Origin: an uncultured Bacilli bacterium
GTDB lineage: Bacteria; Bacillota_I; Bacilli_A; RF39; UBA660
NCBI GenBank assembly: GCA_934098435.1
Contig: CAKOOV010000003.1
Span: 1 to 64,000 of the forward strand
Direction of reading: 5' to 3'
DNA: 64,000 bases
Part shown: one piece after another, positions 62,258-64,000 of the stretch
Layout: each line of letters begins with the position of its first letter
How positions within the stretch are numbered: position 1 is the first letter of the stretch
The notes under the pieces: generated by a model
What the model saw: only the letters and a program-made list of their open reading frames with translations
Database searches by the model: none
Told to the model about the DNA's origin: nothing
Position numbers and translations under genes: made by a program

Positions 62258-63583
62258 ATGATAGAAACAGAAAAACCATCAAAGATGGGATTAAATATGA
62301 ACTTTTATAGTGAAAAGGCAAAAACAGCTGCAAAACCAAACGATACTGAATATGGATTCTTATATGAAAGAAATAAAAAGTATATGAACAATATAGCTAT
62401 TACATTCGGTGGATTAAAAGTAACATACGAAGAGTTACACACAAAAATAGATGAATACGCCAAAGCACTATATAAAAGAGGAGTAAGAGAAAATGATATA
62501 ATAGCACTATCAGTAGCTAATACACCAGAAGCAATATATATATCTTATGCCTTAAATAAATTAGGAGCAATAATATGCCCAATAAATCCTTTAGATATGG
62601 ATTATAAAATAATGCAAGATTTAAAAGTAGTAAGACCAAAAATGTTCATTGGAATAAATGATTCATATAAGAAATTTAAAAACGCTAGTAAAGATATGGA
62701 TATAGACGTAATTCTTTTTTCAGCAGTTAGATCACTTGACAATAACATAATAAAAACATTATATGGAGTAAAGCAAATAATAAGTGGAAATGTCTTGTTA
62801 TCACTAGATAGTAAATTAGATTACGTTTTAAAAAAAGGAAAAAGTTTTGAAGATGCAATTTATCCAATTCATAAAGATGAAAAAATTGGTGATATAATGT
62901 TCACTGGTGGTAGTAGTGGTACACATAAAGGAGTTATGTTAAGTGAAAATGGCCTAAATTGTGTCACAAAGTCATTAGATTATGTAACCGAGTTAGAGCC
63001 AGGAGAAATATTTATGGGTAACCTTCCAACTTTTATGGCCTTCGGTAAATTAGCAATGCATTATGCATTATGTAAAAGTCTTAATGTAAATTTAACCTTA
63101 AAAGCATTACCAAAAGATTTTAAAGAAGAGTTATATAGAATAAAACCAGCAGGAGTTTTTGCAGGACCAATTCAGTGGGAGTGCTTCTTAAATAGTATTT
63201 TTGGAGAAATAAGTAATAAAAATGAAAAAATAGACTTTTCATTAAATCAAAATACTGACTATATAAAATATCTAGAAAGTCTAAAAGCAATGTTAAGAAA
63301 AGCCGATACATCAAAGCTAGATTTATCTTGGCTAAAAATGGGAGTATCAGGAGGAGAACAATTAAAAATGTTTACTGAACTACTATGTTCTACAGTATTT
63401 GAAGAATTAGGAGCACCAGATGTTTTATGGAATGGTCTTGGTATGACAGAAATGTGGGCTCCAGTAGCAGTAAAAATGGGTAAGAAAAACACAAATGGAA
63501 CAGTAGGGGCAGTAATTCCATATAATAATCAAATGATCATAGATCCAATAACCAAAGAAGAATTAGGAATTAATAAAGAATAA
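62258..63583 (+). CDS. AMP-binding enzyme, C-terminally truncated
   Basis: 441 aa. Adenylation core: FGGLKVTYEEL, MFTGGSSGTHKGVML (P-loop), LPTFMAFGKLAMHYAL, VSGGEQLKM, WNGLGMTEMWAP. It ends at VGAVIPYNNQMIIDP...LGINKE, before the hinge Asp and the C-terminal domain that carries the catalytic Lys, so about 100 residues are missing. The following AT-rich bases contain no remnant I can read. Probably inactive, or it works as a partial enzyme. SD TTGGAGGG. Confidence 0.8.
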   Translation: MIETEKPSKMGLNMNFYSEKAKTAAKPNDTEYGFLYERNKKYMNNIAITFGGLKVTYEELHTKIDEYAKALYKRGVRENDIIALSVANTPEAIYISYALNKLGAIICPINPLDMDYKIMQDLKVVRPKMFIGINDSYKKFKNASKDMDIDVILFSAVRSLDNNIIKTLYGVKQIISGNVLLSLDSKLDYVLKKGKSFEDAIYPIHKDEKIGDIMFTGGSSGTHKGVMLSENGLNCVTKSLDYVTELEPGEIFMGNLPTFMAFGKLAMHYALCKSLNVNLTLKALPKDFKEELYRIKPAGVFAGPIQWECFLNSIFGEISNKNEKIDFSLNQNTDYIKYLESLKAMLRKADTSKLDLSWLKMGVSGGEQLKMFTELLCSTVFEELGAPDVLWNGLGMTEMWAPVAVKMGKKNTNGTVGAVIPYNNQMIIDPITKEELGINKE

Positions 63584-63668
63584 AATAAATAAATATTTAA
63601 AGTAAAAGTTATAAAACACTTTACAAAAAGTAAAATATAGTGTATTATTAATATGTTCCTTGAACTTT

Positions 63669-63692
63669 GTTATCGGTACCTCTTACCATAAC
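63669..63692 (+). promoter_or_regulatory. Possible rpsO leader hairpin
   Basis: GTTAT-C-GGTA / TACC-ATAAC stem (63669-63692) in the leader 40 bases before the rpsO ATG. S15 commonly represses its own leader, so this may be an operator; not proven. Confidence 0.4.
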
Positions 63693-63731
63693 TAGGTTAA
63701 AGGTGAAAATAAGATAAGGAGGAAATAAAAA

Positions 63732-64000
63732 ATGGCATTAAATAAAAATGAAAAAGCTAAGTTAATTAAAGAATTCGCTAGAGATGCAAAAGATACAGGA
63801 TCTCCTGAAGTACAAATAGCAATTCTTACAAAAGAAATTAATGCTCTTACAGAACATCTAAAAAATAATAAGCAAGATAAAGCTTCTAAAAGAGGACTTT
63901 TAATGAAAGTTGGAAAAAGAAGAAGCTTACTTAACTACTTAATAAAAACAGATGTTAAGAGATACAGAGATGTAGTTGCAAAACTAGGCTTAAGAAAATA
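63732..64000 (+). CDS. rpsO: 30S ribosomal protein S15 (last base of the stop lies outside)
   Basis: 89 aa plus TA of the stop codon at the window end. It starts ALNKNEKAKLIKEFARDAKDTGS and has SKRGLLMKVGKRRSLLNYL, the S15 core that binds 16S rRNA. The length equals the family standard, so it is complete in sequence. SD AAGGAGG 10 bases upstream. Confidence 0.97.
   Translation, partial: MALNKNEKAKLIKEFARDAKDTGSPEVQIAILTKEINALTEHLKNNKQDKASKRGLLMKVGKRRSLLNYLIKTDVKRYRDVVAKLGLRK

Noticed and set aside
1..64000. Mycoplasma-type code with TGA as Trp
   Set aside because: Several genes end at TGA in the right place and Trp codons are TGG throughout.

Overview
The window is a very AT-rich stretch of a bacterial chromosome. 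TGA works as a stop (for example at 50858-50860 and 23385-23387), Trp is TGG, and most genes start with ATG behind a strong GGAGG-type ribosome binding site. The gene content points to a low-GC Gram-positive of the Bacilli/Erysipelotrichia/RF39-like type with a sporulation heritage: spoIIGA-sigE, ylbJ next to ylbL, a YjcZ-like small protein, a sortase with its surface protein, scpA-scpB, ruvB, parE and obgE. The exact lineage is inference; no rRNA is present.

Layout. 1-2503: tandem array of YhcG/DUF1016-type PD-(D/E)XK nuclease genes with a 915-bp period (one cut by the window edge, two intact, one decayed). 2540-9968: tRNA-Arg, a flippase-like protein, a small anchored protein, a GH31-like protein lacking its usual acid/base, leuS. 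10177-12003: an unknown gene, a lone TnpB and a structured RNA candidate. 12125-17420: tRNA-Gln, a small spore-type gene, gltX, DUF362, ligA, tRNA-Glu. 17517-24796: a metalloprotease-like protein, ylbJ, ylbL, a PASTA-deacetylase, three pilin-like genes, spoIIGA-sigE, mgtC-like. 24932-31744: NfeD/SPFH pair and a surface-protein region (SpaA-type protein, sortase, BspA-like repeat protein). 31870-45585: housekeeping (parE, cdsA, rseP, radical SAM, MFS, M23, P-type ATPase, obgE, scpAB, ruvB). 45838-48390: three-gene ABC exporter behind an attenuator leader. 48493-52609: three ORF6N-domain paralogues with a shared promoter and a shared PLD-like C-terminus. 52694-60114: ABC exporter with an upstream small ORF, then an operon of small enzymes. 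60207-63583: two broken AMP-binding genes. 63732-64000: rpsO.

The most unusual signal: all six paralogues whose N-terminal half is present (three YhcG/DUF1016, three ORF6N) carry a different perfect or near-perfect DNA palindrome (17 to 33 bp) inside the coding sequence, at the same aligned position within each family. In the YhcG array all three palindromes centre on the same nucleotide, the first base of codon 93. Two unrelated DNA-binding domains, each joined to a nuclease-like C-terminus that is nearly identical among its copies, therefore share the same oddity. This suggests an undescribed system in which each gene carries a private palindrome, perhaps the site its own product recognises.

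A second unexplained element is a family of hairpins with variable covarying 8-9 bp stems and a conserved GCC..GTC loop (typically GCCTAAGGTC). They usually occur in pairs after genes, and in reverse orientation directly behind two ORF6N genes.
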